A DNA stretch of 64,000 nt from Lumbricus terrestris (lineage: Eukaryota; Annelida; Clitellata; Crassiclitellata; Lumbricidae): assembly GCA_949752735.1 (NCBI GenBank), contig OX457044.1:13379294-13443293 (forward strand), given 5' to 3'. The first letter of the stretch is position 1, and every line of letters starts with the position of its first letter. The notes beneath the pieces were generated by a model, which had not been told where the DNA came from, did not search any database, and worked only from the letters and a program-made list of their open reading frames with translations. The position numbers and the translations under genes are program-made. Below are positions 10,334 through 21,388 of this stretch, piece after piece.

Positions 10334-12478
10334 ACCCGAGGTACCTAGGATCCCTTGGGATTTCAAAAATTATGCTTGGAGCTGTTTGTGAGTGTTCAGA
10401 AAATCAGGCCTCGTCCTCCGCAACAGTAGTGAAAGTGCCACGAAATGCAATGGCGTTGTAGCGCTGGATACAAATAGAAAGTCGCTGAAACAGAAAGGTC
10501 ACTTCCCGTGGCTCTCCAGAGACAACCGAGAGACGTTGGCCAACCTCGCGGATGAAACTGAGACCGGCAGAGTTAATAGGGCCCAGTGTTTCCAGGGCAA
10601 TGGGAACAAAGAGGTGCGAAGATGGTAGCCCCACGTACTTCTCGCTTTTTCGTACGGCGGCTTGTTCCGCAGCGGATCCCGCCACATTTGCTGTGTGGGA
10701 GATGTATGATGCCGCGCAGGTGTGCACCACCGTGGAATCCCAGGCCAGATGTTTGCCTGCAGCCCAGGGGATCAGTGTGGCCCCATCAGGTCTCTTGCCG
10801 TCGATACGAGGTAGACCAGACGGCTCTTTAGAACTTGGGACATCAGCTCTCTGCAACGCCCGCCAGACTATATCATTGATGGCGTGATGACGAAGGGACC
10901 GTCCAAACGCCAATTTACATGCGAGGCCGTGTTGGCCATCAGGGCCCACCAGAGCACCGCAACCACATTGATGTGGGCTGCAGAGATTCAGGCCCAACCG
11001 AAGGCCAACTGCCACGCGCACTGCCTCATTGCTGAGACAGAGGCCGCAGGATGGAATTGGGAGGACTGTCAACCAGTCGCCGGAGTGAGGGGAGCTCACT
11101 GCCAGCAAACGAGCTCGGTCAATTGCCCCAAACTGCCGATTTATCCGCATCGATCACTGGCTTGTCCCATGTTGCCTGTTTAGTCGGCAACGGGTCGACA
11201 CAAGATGGAAGTGTTTCCCTGCGGGCCATCAAGATAGCATCCAAATGTGAATCAGACGCCGCTGAGCTGAGATCAAGAATGGCTGACTGGAGTGCAAGAG
11301 TTGTCGCAGCTGATGCCATATAGGCAGAAGAAGCCAGCGAACCAACCCTCCTCACGCCCAGACCGCCATGTCTGATGGGCAACGTGGCCTGCCGCCATTG
11401 GGTGTTGTCTAGCTTGATGTTGATGATGGATTCAAGGCCATCTCTCATGATGTTGTCAAGCCTATCTAAGGTTGAGTGGTCAGAGCAAGGGGAGCAGCGG
11501 AGCAGATAACTTATCCTAGGGGCACCAAATGAGGATATTAACAGTATAAGGGCGCTTTGAGATGGCAGACGTTGTAGGTTTTTGATGGCATCACTTAAGA
11601 GCCCACATTGTTGCTCGGGAGCAGCATCTAATGCCTGTCCCTTGAAGAGGGGTGCCCCAAGAAGGGTGATCGAAGCATCTAATGCCTGTCCCTTGAAGAG
11701 GGGTGCCCCAAGAAGGGTGATCGAATCACTGTCCAGGCGTTGGAAATCCGACCATCGGTGATCGTCCCCGAAGCCCCCGCTGCGAGAGTACCACTCGCAT
11801 TTGCCGCAGTTCAGATGGAGACCCATTGCACCACCGCGATCGTGGATCAGTTCGACATCCCGGGCTACTGTCTCCATAGGGCCTCCCAAGGAGAGGTCGT
11901 CCAAGTACCCTAATCGGAATGTCGACTGCAGAGAGCGTAAAATGGGTTGCAGAGGCAGGCAAAAAAGTAAAGGACCGAGAGGGTCACCTTGTTGGGGCCC
12001 CATTTGCGAAGAAATTGAGAATTGGCCAAACCTAAGAACAGAGGCTGTCCCATAAGCTTGATGGACAAAACGGTATATCTCGGGGATGGTTTCAAGCGCA
12101 GCCCTCAGCATGACATCGCGACGCAGGCTGTTAAACGCGTTAGCGAAGTCAAGCTTGACAAAAACATGATCATCGGGTAGATCAGTGATGAACCTGCGAG
12201 CTGCATGTGCCGCCGCTTCGCAACCAGCAGGCGTAGCAATGCCGACCTGCAGCGGGGCAAAAAAGGATGTTAACTTGCCGACTGCAAATTTGTTAGCACA
12301 TTTGGCTGTGATACGTCTCCAGATGTAACCGATGGCGATGGGCCTAAGGCCACCTGCCTTCTTGGAGAGGGCGATGAGGTTGCCCCCAAATAAAATGGGC
12401 CTCACCTCCAAGGGGCAGCCGCCGCGTAGCAGGAGGTTGACGAAATCGGTCAGCGCACTCAGTAGCTCAGCAGATGAC

Positions 12479-12480
<2 letters not shown>
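10334..12480 (-). pseudogene. Restriction-like-endonuclease LINE, RT plus endonuclease (family R, copy 3)
   Basis: This is the longest copy of the family. On the minus strand from 12478 it encodes LLRGGCPLEVRPILFGG, LDFANAFNSLRRD, GPQQGDPLGPLLFCL and the catalytic GYLDDLSLGG. It continues through LLRCSPCSDHSTLD and LGVRRVGSLASSAYM. A frameshift near 11130 follows, and after it a zinc-knuckle-like CGCG...HGLAC...RHHAIND and an endonuclease core GKRPDGATLIPW with LAWDSTVVHT. The stop is at 10404, followed by a short 3' untranslated region and poly-A/(AAT)n. A 51-bp in-frame tandem duplication lies inside the thumb region. RT followed by Cx.. knuckle and RPD..D is the order seen in R2/R4/Dong-type LINEs. 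The clade was not tested. Confidence 0.88.
11623..11724 (-). repeat. 51-bp tandem duplication inside LINE R copy 3
   Basis: Two identical 51-bp units (11623-11673 and 11674-11724) encode the 17-residue peptide SITLLGAPLFKGQALDA twice in frame. Other copies have it once, so it is a recent slippage or unequal-exchange event. Confidence 0.92.

Positions 12481-12527
<47 letters not shown>
12479..12527. repeat. (ATT)n junction between LINE R copies 3 and 4
   Basis: A pure ATT tract of about 16 units sits at the 5' truncation point of copy 3 and the 3' end of copy 4. Confidence 0.95.
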
Positions 12528-13780
12528 CGGAATGTAAGTTTTAGTTTTCGATGTCGTTTTCACAGATCAATTTCAGTTTTCTTAGGGCGACCATGGCCCG
12601 GGCAATCCAGATAAGGTGCCCTGGTAGGCAACTGCGTTGAAACGTTGGATCGTAATTGATATACTCTGGAAAAGATATCTTGTTTCGCGCAAATCTCCAG
12701 ATATCCTCGACAGCCGGCGACTGATCTCGGACACAAAGGCGAGACCCTCGTTGTTGATGGGGCTCATTGTTTCCACAGCTAACAGGACGAAAAGGTGTGT
12801 ACTTTGGAGGTCCAAATATTTCTTAAGTTTCCTTGTGGCGGCTTTCTCCGCCACTCTCCCGGTTTCAGTCGCGTTTTTGAGAACGTACGAGGCGGCTACC
12901 GTGTCCACCATGATCGCTTCCCAAATCAACGCTCGTCCATTACTCCAGGGGATTAGAGTCTGGCCGTCCGGTCTTTTGCTGTCCAATCTGGTGAGGCCCG
13001 ATGGCTCCTTGATTGCCGGAGCTCCAGCTCCATTAAGACTTCGGTAGACAAGGTCGTTGATGGTGCTGTGTCTTGCCTGTGTACCGAATCCAAGGTAGCA
13101 TGAGAGGCCATGCAAGTCCCTTGCTGAAACAGGGGCGCCACATACACACGTGTGCGTCTTACATATGGCCGCACCCAGTCGGATGCCTACTGCAACTCTC
13201 ACAGCCTTGTTGCTCAATCTGAGGTCGAAAGCGGTCAGTGGAAGGGCGTGTAGCCAGTCGGAGGTGTGTGGTGCCATTGAGGCCTTTAGTCGTGCCCGAT
13301 CGTATGGGTCTTGCAATCTGGACTTGATGGAAAGCACGGTCTTAAGCAAATGGTCGCACCCAGGGTGTCAGTGCAACAGTGGTTTGTCCAATAGTGACTG
13401 CTTGTGACCTTGAAATTCTGGTGGAACTCCAGTCTCAGTAATCCACATCCATTCGGACCACGTGGAATCGGATGATTCATCGTCAATGTTCCAGGCTGCT
13501 CCCAAGATGAGAGACTGGATGGAGAGGATGCTAGCGGCAGAAGCCAAAAAGGCTATAAGTGCCAATGAAGACACCCTTCTAACTCCCAGTAACCCTAAAC
13601 TGATTGGAAGGGAGTCCCGCATCCATTGGTCGTCGCTCAACGTGATGTTAAATATGCGTTTAATCCCTCCGCTTAGCAGCTCGTCATAATCCTGTAGTCG
13701 AGGGTGATCATAGCAAGGGGTGCATCTCAAAAGGCGCATCGTAGGTGAAAAGGGTGAATTGTAGAGATGTCTATTATTAT
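12528..13780 (-). pseudogene. Restriction-like-endonuclease LINE, C-terminal half (family R, copy 4)
   Basis: From 13760 the minus strand encodes MRLLRCTPCYDHPRLQDYD and LLGVRRVSSLALIAFLASAAS. A frame change occurs near 13370, then LPLTAFDLRLSNKAVRVAVG, the zinc-knuckle-like CVCGA...LHGLSC...RHSTIND, the core KRPDGQTLIPW with LIWEAIMVDT (Glu in place of the last Asp), and RFNAVAYQGTL. The 5' end is truncated in a compound AAT/ATT tract. It is the first element of the four-copy minus-strand array. Confidence 0.83.
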
Positions 13781-13826
13781 TATAATTTTTTTTATTTTTA
13801 TAATAATAATAATAATAATAATAATA

Positions 13827-13862
<36 letters not shown>
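13779..13862. repeat. Compound (AAT)n/(ATT)n tract, self-complementary
   Basis: TAA-type repeats run directly into ATT repeats, giving an inverted pair able to form a hairpin. The tract separates minus-strand copy 4 from the plus-strand copy 5. Confidence 0.9.
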
Positions 13863-13863
<1 letters not shown>

Positions 13864-13899
13864 TGCACTAATATAATTATTTAATTATTAGTGCTGATA

Positions 13900-15045
13900 A
13901 ATGGGTTTAATTCGCTGGTTTTTGGTAGAACTGTGGTGGCTAAGCCAAAAGAGGTGGACGAAAACAAAACATCACTAAGACGATTCTATCCTTCATTGTG
14001 GATTGGTGATTAAAAGGACCATACCATTTCACAAACAATGGACCAGACCTGATATCATTTCACAAACCCAAAGCAATGCATATGATCCTTCCAAATATTT
14101 GGCGTCGACAGTTGCTAGCAATCTTGAAGAAGGCAACTTCAAAGCAGCCATCCATCTCATCCGCAGTGGACATACTCTGGCCACACTTAAGCGTAAGCAC
14201 CTGTCTGCTCTGGTGGACAGGAGATCTCCGTGCGATCCAGACAGCTCAGAGTGCTTCATCACGTTTCAGGTTTCGAAAGAAGAACTAAAGCAATCTCCTC
14301 TTCTTTGCCAGCGGGTTCAGCCGGCGGTCCTGATGGTATCATACCACAGCACCTAAAGGATCTCGTGGCATTTGGAGTGGATGACAACATCGAGCAATTT
14401 CTCTGACCTTGTCAACCTACTTTTAAAGGGAGGTCAATCTAGAAGAGGTGAAAGAGGTTATCTATGGAGCAAACCTTTCAGCCCTAAGCAAAAAGGATGG
14501 AGGCAATAGATCGATTGCTGTAGGACACACATGGCGCCGCCTGACGGCGAAATGCGCTAATTTGTATGCAGTGACAAGACTGTCTCAATTGCTCGCCCCC
14601 CATTCAGCTATGGGTAGGCATTTGGATAGGCGCTGAGGCAGCCGTTCATGTGACACGCCTTTGGGTGACAACAATGCCTGAAGACAACGTCCTCATGAAA
14701 GTAGATTTCACAAACGCGTTTAACACCCTTCGCAAAAATTCGCTTCTCGAGGCAGTGGCTAGAGACATGCCAGAGCTCTACCGATTTGTTCATGCTGCCT
14801 ACTCCAACTGTCCACTCCTACATTATGGTTCGAACATCATACGATCAGAAGATGGAACATAGTAGGGCGATTCTTTGGGTCCACTGGAGTCCTGCCTTGT
14901 CTTACAACCAGTTTTGGTAAAACTGAGATTGCATTTGCATGTTGGCTACTTGGGTAATTTGACATTTGGTGGCAGCAGGGAGACAGCGGCCACTGATGTC
15001 CTTACGATCGCACAGTCGCTTCAGGGAGAAGGAGGGTCAATACTG
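13900..15045 (+). pseudogene. Restriction-like-endonuclease LINE, N-terminal part and RT (family R, copy 5, first half)
   Basis: The plus strand encodes a pre-RT region (LASTVASNLEEGNFKAAIH), then VIYGANLSALSKKDGG, WRRLTAKCANLYAV, MKVDFTNAFNTLRKNSLLE and a palm motif altered to GYLGNLTFGG. The last corresponds to YLDDL in copy 3, so both catalytic aspartates are lost. Several frame changes occur. The frame breaks off near 15045 and resumes at 17728, with a CR1-like LINE between. Confidence 0.82.
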
Positions 15046-16023
15046 GGAGCGCTGGAGATGCCAGACGATTATGGTCCACCTTCAAGGATCTCCTGGGCCG
15101 ACCTCAACCTTCCTCTAGTCTATGGCAACGCCTCCACCGTTCACGGCAGCTGACTTCGCCAGCCATTTCATCTCCAAGATTGACATGGTGCGTCAAGATA
15201 CTAATGTTTTCATCCTCTTCAATGTACTCCTCCTGAATGCCATCTCTCCAGCCTCGACCTTGCCTCTGAGCTTGAGCTACGCCACCTAATTCTCTTCTCT
15301 CTGCAAAAGTCCTCTGAATTGGATCCTTTCTCATACAAGAATCCATCGACATCTTCCTTCCCTTCCTGACTCTTATATGTAATGCCTCGCTCTGTGATGG
15401 GCTTACCAGGAGTGCTCGATCATCACACCAATCCTGAAGCAGCCAGGACTTGACCCTCTTCTGCCATCTAGCTACATCATGCCTTTGTTTGCAGCCATTT
15501 GGATTACTGCTCCACTCTAAATGTGGGCCTCCCACATGTCCGCCTGAACTCCTTGGTTAGGGTCCTCGATCTGCAGCACGCTTGGTTGGTGGCATCTCCC
15601 GGTATGCTCATGTAGCTAACAATGTCTACAATTATTGAAAAGCTCGTAGCTAATCAACTATTTAGGTGCTTGGATGCCAATATGCTTCTACCACCATGCC
15701 AATCTGGCTATCCATGCCAATCTGGCTTTCGTAAGGGTCACTCCACCAAGACCCTTTTTCTATGTCTTCTCTTTGACGTCCACAGTGCCATTGCTAGATA
15801 GCAGGTCACTCTTCTGCCCTTTTACGATGTGAGTGCTGCTTTTGACACTGTCAATCATAATATTCTCATTCATGGACTTTCCACTTCTTATGGCATCTCT
15901 GCTTGACTGGCTAACATCTTATCTAGCAGACCGCTCCTCTTCCACTGTCTTTCACTCTATTCATTCCTCTTGAATCCCCGTTCCAGTCGACTTTCTGCAG
16001 GGTTCTGAGCCCTTGCTCTACAC

Positions 16024-16214
16024 CGTGATTAAAAAAAGTAAGCCAAATTATTTTTGATATATCTCGAATGCCTGATGACATATCACGCTAAAATTTTCCA
16101 AGTGTTTAGAGAATTGGACCAAGAATATGATTCCAAAATTTCATGAGATAAAGTTGAATGGATAAAAAGATATGTATCTTTCAACTCCATATGCCGAAAT
16201 TTCAGTATACAAGC
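16024..16214 (+). mobile_element. Possible mariner-like terminus
   Basis: The sequence GATTAAAAAAAGTAAGCC after a TA dinucleotide resembles the outer end of the mariner element at 61421-62364 (CATAAAAAAGTAAGCCCC). No matching right end was found, so this is a fragment or an unrelated look-alike. Confidence 0.3.
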
Positions 16215-16830
16215 AATTTTCTGTTAGATTCAATAAAATGTAAGTCAAACTGTTTTTCATTATCTTTATTTATTATTTTATCAAGGTCAGGAGTCGAATC
16301 CCGGCCGTCGTTGCACAGCAAAGGTCACCAAACCTTTCGTCGTCAGGCGTTGAATCCCGGTGGTGTCGTCGATTCGCCGTTGCGCTCTCCAAAGCACTTC
16401 CACCGCAACTCCACTGCACTCAGGACGACTCGTAACTGTACTGCAACTCAAACCCGAAACACTTGACTGACGTGACTCTCCTCTCGACTGACTGTCTCTC
16501 TGTGTGACTCTCCCTGCTGTCTCTTAAACTGTGTGGCCGCTGCCTTATATATACCACAAGGCCATGCCCATGCTAGGCTATGTATACGGTAGGCCACGCC
16601 TACTAGGCTAAGTATACGCTAGGTTATGTATACGCTAGGCCACGCCTACTAGGCTAAGTATACGCTAGGCTAAACATACGGTAGGCCACGCCTACTAGGC
16701 CAAGTATACGCTAGGCTAAACATACGCTGGGCTGAGCTATGACCGAGGCACGTAGGCCAACAGACGTGCGATACTTAGCGAGCGATACTTAGACAGACAG
16801 CGGCACGGACACTTAATTTAAAAAATAAAG
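16215..16830 (-). repeat. LTR-like promoter block with 46-bp repeats
   Basis: In minus orientation the order is: about 3.5 tandem 46-bp units (16571-16735, unit core GGCCACGCCTACTAGGCTAA), a TATA box GGTATATATAAGG at 16544-16556, about 270 bp of GC-rich leader, and an AATAAATAAA polyadenylation-type signal at 16265-16274. This resembles a solitary LTR with upstream enhancer repeats. No target duplication or internal retroelement genes were found. Confidence 0.35.
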
Positions 16831-16989
16831 CCCTACGTGCCCAATTCTCAACAACAGCATAAAATCCTAAGTCCAAATCCGATAAAAATTTTAAATTAAA
16901 AAAATAAGTTCTTTTAATGACCAAAAATTTATGCTGCACTTTGGTATTACATTTAAATATGATAGAGCATCCTAGTCAAAAATGATTTC

Positions 16990-17215
16990 CTCGTTAGGTT
17001 GTCCGCCCTAGGAATGTAGTCTTGGCCTCATGGAATAAGGCTGGGGCCTCAATGGTGGGAGGAGTGGGTTTAATACATGTCCTGGATTAAGTAGGAGGGC
17101 CGCGAAGAGCCTCCCGTCCGCCGTTCTACACAGAGCCTCGAATGTAGGATTGTCCTCAGGAAGGTAGTGCATTCGGATCAAACGGTCCAATATGGCCTGT
17201 CATGATTCTCAAGGC
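16990..17215 (-). pseudogene. LINE C-terminal fragment (family Z)
   Basis: The minus strand encodes LDRLIRMHYLPEDNPTFEAL, then LNPGHVLNPLLPPLRP and YSMRPRLHS. These match in order the C-terminal signature of the family Z copies at 2340-3060 and 36540-37060 (RLxR.LP.D, LLPP, Y.LRPR.H). It is inserted antisense in the CR1-like LINE. Confidence 0.65.
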
Positions 17216-17727
17216 ATAAAGCGACTGTCTTGACTGGATGCATATTGGCCTCTCACATGTCAGCCTGGACTCCTTGGTTAGGGTCCTTCGATCTGCAGCA
17301 CGCCTGGTTGGTGGCATCTCCCGGTATGCTCATGTTTCTGCCTTCATGAGGGACAACCTCCACTGGTTCCCACTGCAGCAAAGCAGTGTTATAGAATCTC
17401 ATCTATTGCTTGGCACTGTGTCCTGGCTCAAGCTCCATCCAATCTGTGTGAGTCATTTACCTCTGTCTCCATTTCTCTGGGCCGCCATTCGCTGTGCTCA
17501 GCTGCCCGTGGTGACTATCTTGTCCCTTTTTCTCGTACCACTACTATGCAGCAAAGAGCATTTCCCGTGGCGGGTCCAGCTATCTGGAATGGCCTCACCG
17601 TGGCTCTCCGCTCGTTTCCTCGTGACTCAGCAGGATCTTTCTATCGTCTTCTAAAGACTTTTCTTTTTGACCAGGCCTGGGTTGGGAGCGCCTCTGAAGG
17701 GGTGCTATATAAATTTATGTGATTGAT

Positions 17728-18960
17728 TCATCGATTGATTGAAGAAGCGAGGAACCTGGGATTGATATTAAATCACAGTAAATGCGAAATCACCTGTCAC
17801 AACACCCAGATGCCAATTGATGACCCGGCCTTTCAAGGTTTTAAAAACATGGCCTTAGAGAAGATGACCTTGCTGGGTGCACCCCTGTTGCCAGGTCCAG
17901 CTGTGAAGATGGTCATAAGATCAAGAGCAAATGATCTAGATAGGGCAATCACAAGGCTATCCATGCTTTATACCAGAGGTTCTCAACCTTTTTCCGCTCG
18001 CAACACACCTAAGCTTACAACCAAATTCGGTGACACACAATGCAATCGTCATATTATATCAATATCTTTAAAATTAAAATAGGCCTATGTTAGAGTTTTA
18101 CAGCATTGGGCAAAAGCATATTCGGTGAGTTTGCTAACGTGCTATATTGTGGCTGAGATGGCACATTTCTGCGTCATCCACAAAATATTTAAAATATTTA
18201 GGCCTGTGTACGATTGAGGGCCGTTCCAGATTGTGATTAAATTGAATATAGAGTGCTACGAATTCTCACAGCCAACGCCCGCTAAACTGCTAAAGTAAGC
18301 AAATCAGTGCAATGCAAGAACGACGGGTGTATGCTGTGAGAATTCGCGAACACCAATTCTTCACGGCACACCAATGACACACCATTTTACGCGACACACT
18401 ACCGATCTTTTCGCGACACACTAGTGTGTTGCGACACCGGTTGAGAACCTCTGCACATGACGCTCTGGTTCTGCTTAAAAACAGCTTTAGGATTCCGAAA
18501 GTGCTTTACAGCGTGCGCACAGGTGTGCGTTTTTGCTGGCTTGGATCGAACACTTATTCAGAAAAGGTCTATCAATCATCTTGAACTTGGACCTTGACGA
18601 TGACCGCTGGCTCCAGGCTCCTTTGCCGTTGAGAGATCGCGGCCTGGAAGTTCGTTGTGCATCTATGCCAGCTGGCACTTTCCGCCTTTCTAGCTTCTGC
18701 CGCTTGCACAAGAGAACTACAGGGTCAGCTGATGCTCCATATGAAATTGAGAACTCAACGCTCAACGCATGTCTCATCCCGACAGATGCTGAACCACCAA
18801 CTGGAGCAGCAACTCAGCCAAAAATAGTGGGATCGCAGATTTTCCTAAAAGGCATGGACGGGCCTGCTCAAGTCTACCAGCATCCCATGCAACCATGCTC
18901 ACCTGCTAGTTCGCGAGCCCACAATCTGGAGACTGAATGCTTGCTATCCCTGTGACTGCT
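17728..18960 (+). pseudogene. Restriction-like-endonuclease LINE R copy 5, second half
   Basis: The RT frame resumes: IEEARNLGLILNHSKCEI, then MTLLGAPLLPGPAVKMVI up to 17973. After the hAT element the frame continues at 18454 with HDALVLLKNSFRIPKVLYSV. A degraded tail follows (PLPLRDRGLEVRCASMPAGT). The endonuclease is missing or unrecognisable. Confidence 0.75.
17974..18453. mobile_element. hAT non-autonomous element, 480 bp
   Basis: Perfect 15-bp terminal inverted repeats CAGAGGTTCTCAACC (17974-17988) and its complement (18439-18453) bound a non-coding body. It interrupts the LINE R frame between MLYT and HDALVLL. The flanking octamers CTTTATAC and CACATGAC match only partly, so the target duplication has decayed or the boundary differs. 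Confidence 0.85.
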
Positions 18961-19458
18961 CTCAACCTATGCTTCTAAGATGAAGAGGTACGTTTTGCAG
19001 TTGGAGACTTTAGTAACAGACGCTCTCTGTTTTTCCACTAATGGCAGGTCTGAAAGAGTCACATGTCTGTCAGAAATACTTTTCAGTTTCATATTTCTTT
19101 ATTGAGTATAAAAACAAATCTGTCTAATCGTTGGTTTTTCTATCACTAACTGCCTCTTGTTGAATCTGAGAAAGTACAATTCATTTGGCTTGTTATCCAT
19201 TGTCAGATTCCTAGCATTGCTTTGCTTTAACTTCACTCTGTTATTTAATGCATTCTGAATTTGACCTTCAAATAGAGAAATGACCTTGTCACGTACAGAT
19301 CGAGATCGTGCAGAACATCTTTTCCACCTGCACCAGATTCACAAAATATGCCAAAGCAATGTTTTAAACCTTACTGAAGTCTCTCTGAAGAGGAGCTTTT
19401 ACAATGACAACTTTTAATGCACTATCTACACTCTACAGTAAATGATTCGTAACCTTAC
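18961..19458. other. IgSF gene intron, nothing recognised
   Basis: There are no recognisable repeats or coding sequences between the LINE R end and the Ig3 second-half exon. Confidence 0.5.
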
Positions 19459-19611
19459 CAAGTATGTTCAGGTATGCGCTTGATATGACGTATCCGTAGT
19501 CGTTGGATATATTGCACTGGATACTGCATGTATGGTTATGCTGTACATTGTAAAATGTTAGTTCAGAGTTTTTCGATGAAATATTTGCATTCCACAAATT
19601 TAGGAAATCGG
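19459..19611 (-). CDS. IgSF membrane protein, exon for second half of Ig domain 3
   Basis: The acceptor is CCAATTTTTTATTGCAG and the donor is CTTG|GTAAGG, phase 1 on both sides, 51 codons. It encodes the D-G strands of Ig3: ISSKNSELTFYNV, HTCSIQCNISNDYG and SSAYLNIL. The F-strand Cys is present, but the usual D-x-G-x-Y before it is replaced by HNHTCSIQ, and an extra Cys sits four residues upstream. Sequons NIS, NHT and NIS are present. Joining to the exon at 23589-23720 restores a full domain. Confidence 0.82.
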
Positions 19612-19849
19612 CTGCAATAAAAAATTGGTCAAACTTTAGACTCGATGAATTGAAGGTCAACGATACTAAATAGTTCTATTTTGTGTTCAATCACAAATTT
19701 GGCCGGTGACTCATTGGTACTTAAGCATTAACCCAAGGTACTTGTGTAAGTTGTGTATATAAACATTGGCACTATAATCAGGTTCATATTTTATTAAATT
19801 TTGGTATTGTGCAAATCCGGAGTCTTAAAAACCATTATCACCTAGTAAT

Positions 19850-20240
19850 AAAAATAATTATGACAATTTCTAATATAGATACAGCCATGCCGTTACAAGG
19901 GTGCCTTACAAAGCAGCTAACATGCGGGATAAGCCCTAGCGAACAACTATGATTTTAGCATGGATTTAAAAAGTCCACTGAGCCGGCTGATCGAATAGCA
20001 AGAGCAAGTCTGTTCCAGCATCGAGGACCAGCGGCTGAGGAGGCACGATCGCCGAAGAGTGTTCTCGTCCTCCGCACATGAAAATCAGTCCTCTCAGATG
20101 ATCTGAGCTGAAACCCAGCGAGGAGGAATGAGTTTCTGTGCAGCAATCGCGCAGATACTCGGGTGCAGCTCCGTGAAGTGATTTGAAGACAAGCAGACAG
20201 AGCTTGAACCCGATGCGAAATGGAACAGGCAGCCAGTGGA
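19850..20240 (-). pseudogene. CR1-like LINE 3' end
   Basis: The minus strand encodes a degraded C-terminus (HRVQALSACLQITSRSC, LFGDRASSAAGPRCWNRLAL and VDFLN). It ends in GGCACCCTTGTAACGGCATG and an ATTGTCATAATTATTTTTATT tail. The 5' side is cut by the repeat-unit transposon end at 20241. Confidence 0.72.
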
Positions 20241-20400
20241 GGGTTCACTATCAACAGGGCGAATTTCAAAAGGGCGCAATCAAAGGGCACAATCAAAAGG
20301 GCGAAAATGAAGAGAGCACATTGTTTTTAGAGCACACTGTCGAAAGGGCGAAATCAAAAGGGTGCATGTTTAAAAGTCCGCAATCAAAAGGGTGCAGGTA
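20241..20400 (+). mobile_element. Transposon end built of AAAAGGGCG-type units
   Basis: The block begins GGGTTCACTATCAACAGGGCG and continues with repeated CAAAAGGGCGNA units. The element at 39544-40199 begins almost identically (GGGTCACTATCAAAAGGGCG). Its right end was not found. Confidence 0.6.
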
Positions 20401-20701
20401 TCCACCGTTGAAAGAGCCTTCATCCAGCTTCCATTTCTCAAGCGCTTTATCATTAATCCAGCATCTATTTCTCATGCGTTATTTTCGTCAATCTATTTCA
20501 CATGTAAAAGAACCTTCATCCAGCTTCCATTTCATAATCGTTCTTTACATAAATCCAGCTTATAGTTCGTCAATAAAAAAACTTCATCCAGCTTCTATTT
20601 CTTAAGCCTTATTTTCATCAATCCAACTCCTATTTTCATCAATAAAAGAGCCTTCATCCAGCTTCCATTTCTTAAACATTATTTTCGTCAGTCCAGCTTC
20701 T
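20401..20701 (+). repeat. Degenerate tandem repeat (CCTTCATCCAGCTTCCATTT units)
   Basis: Five or more imperfect units contain TTCATCCAGCTTCCATTTC, ATTTTCRTCAATCCA and AATAAAAGAGC at spacings of roughly 50-85 bp. One further unit appears after the inserted element at 21389-21460. It is probably internal to the AAAAGGGCG-type transposon. Confidence 0.65.
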
Positions 20702-21388
20702 CGATGGCCAACAGCACAAACGTCGTATCTACAATCTTTTCGAAAATCACTTTTTGACGCCATTCGATGTGTAAAACTATCATTCTCAACCTGACAAAGG
20801 TTGTATGTGTCTCATTGGCCATACCTGGCATAATAATATTGAGTAAGATATCATTCAGAATCTGAATGTCATATCTGCAAGTTAAGGTCACAAACGTCGT
20901 ATCTGCCACATATACGACATTTGTGCAGTAATTTCTGCCACATATATGACATTTGTGCAGCAATTTCTGCCACATACGACATTTGTGCAGTAATTTCTGC
21001 CACATACGACATTTGTGCATTTGGTGGGGGCTGAGCCCCTAGCCCCCTACCGCCGCCACTGTGTATGAAAAAGCAACATGCTTGTAACAGATAGTTTTGT
21101 TCTGTCGTCTTAAATGCTCTTGTGCTTGCACATACGATGATCGTGCGGTTGTCTGTAAAAAAATAATCTACTGCACAGATGTCATATATGACCTTTAATT
21201 ACATTTTAAAAGCCTTTCATTATGCTGCTGCATAAAAGACACTGACAATATCACTTGCTGAATTAAAATAAACATTTTGGCTATCTCACTTTTTATGTGA
21301 AAGGAACATGTATCTTGGAAAAAGGTTTTTTCTTATTTCTGAAAAGTTTTGGTTTTTGCACATACGACGTTTGTGCTGTTGGCCATCG
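20702..21388. mobile_element. Non-autonomous DNA transposon with 27-bp perfect terminal inverted repeats
   Basis: The termini start CGATGGCCAACAGCACAAAC at 20702 and read as the exact complement over 27 bp up to 21388. Inside, at 20905-21020, four units of about 30 bp repeat the motif ACGACATTTGTGC, close to the ACGACGTTTGTGC of the terminal repeats. It interrupts the CCTTCATCC tandem repeat. No protein is encoded and the superfamily is unassigned. Confidence 0.8.

Larger units (their letters stand above)
15046..17742 (+). pseudogene. CR1-like LINE inserted in LINE R copy 5 and itself interrupted
   Basis: The first part (15046-16030) encodes a linker (ADFASHFISKIDMVRQ) and degraded RT: EKLVANQLFRCLDANML, CQSGFRKGHSTKTLFL, VSAAFDTVNHNIL. 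The last part (17235-17742) encodes LRSAARLVGGISRYAHVSAFM, DNLHWFPLQ and the CR1-type end with GGGAGCGCCTCTGAAGGGGT and a GATT-rich tail. The block between, 16031-17234, holds other elements. Many stops are present. Confidence 0.75.

Noticed and set aside
10116..10461. Open frames with poly-Tyr, poly-Ile or poly-Phe
   Set aside because: They are translations of the ATT and T tracts.
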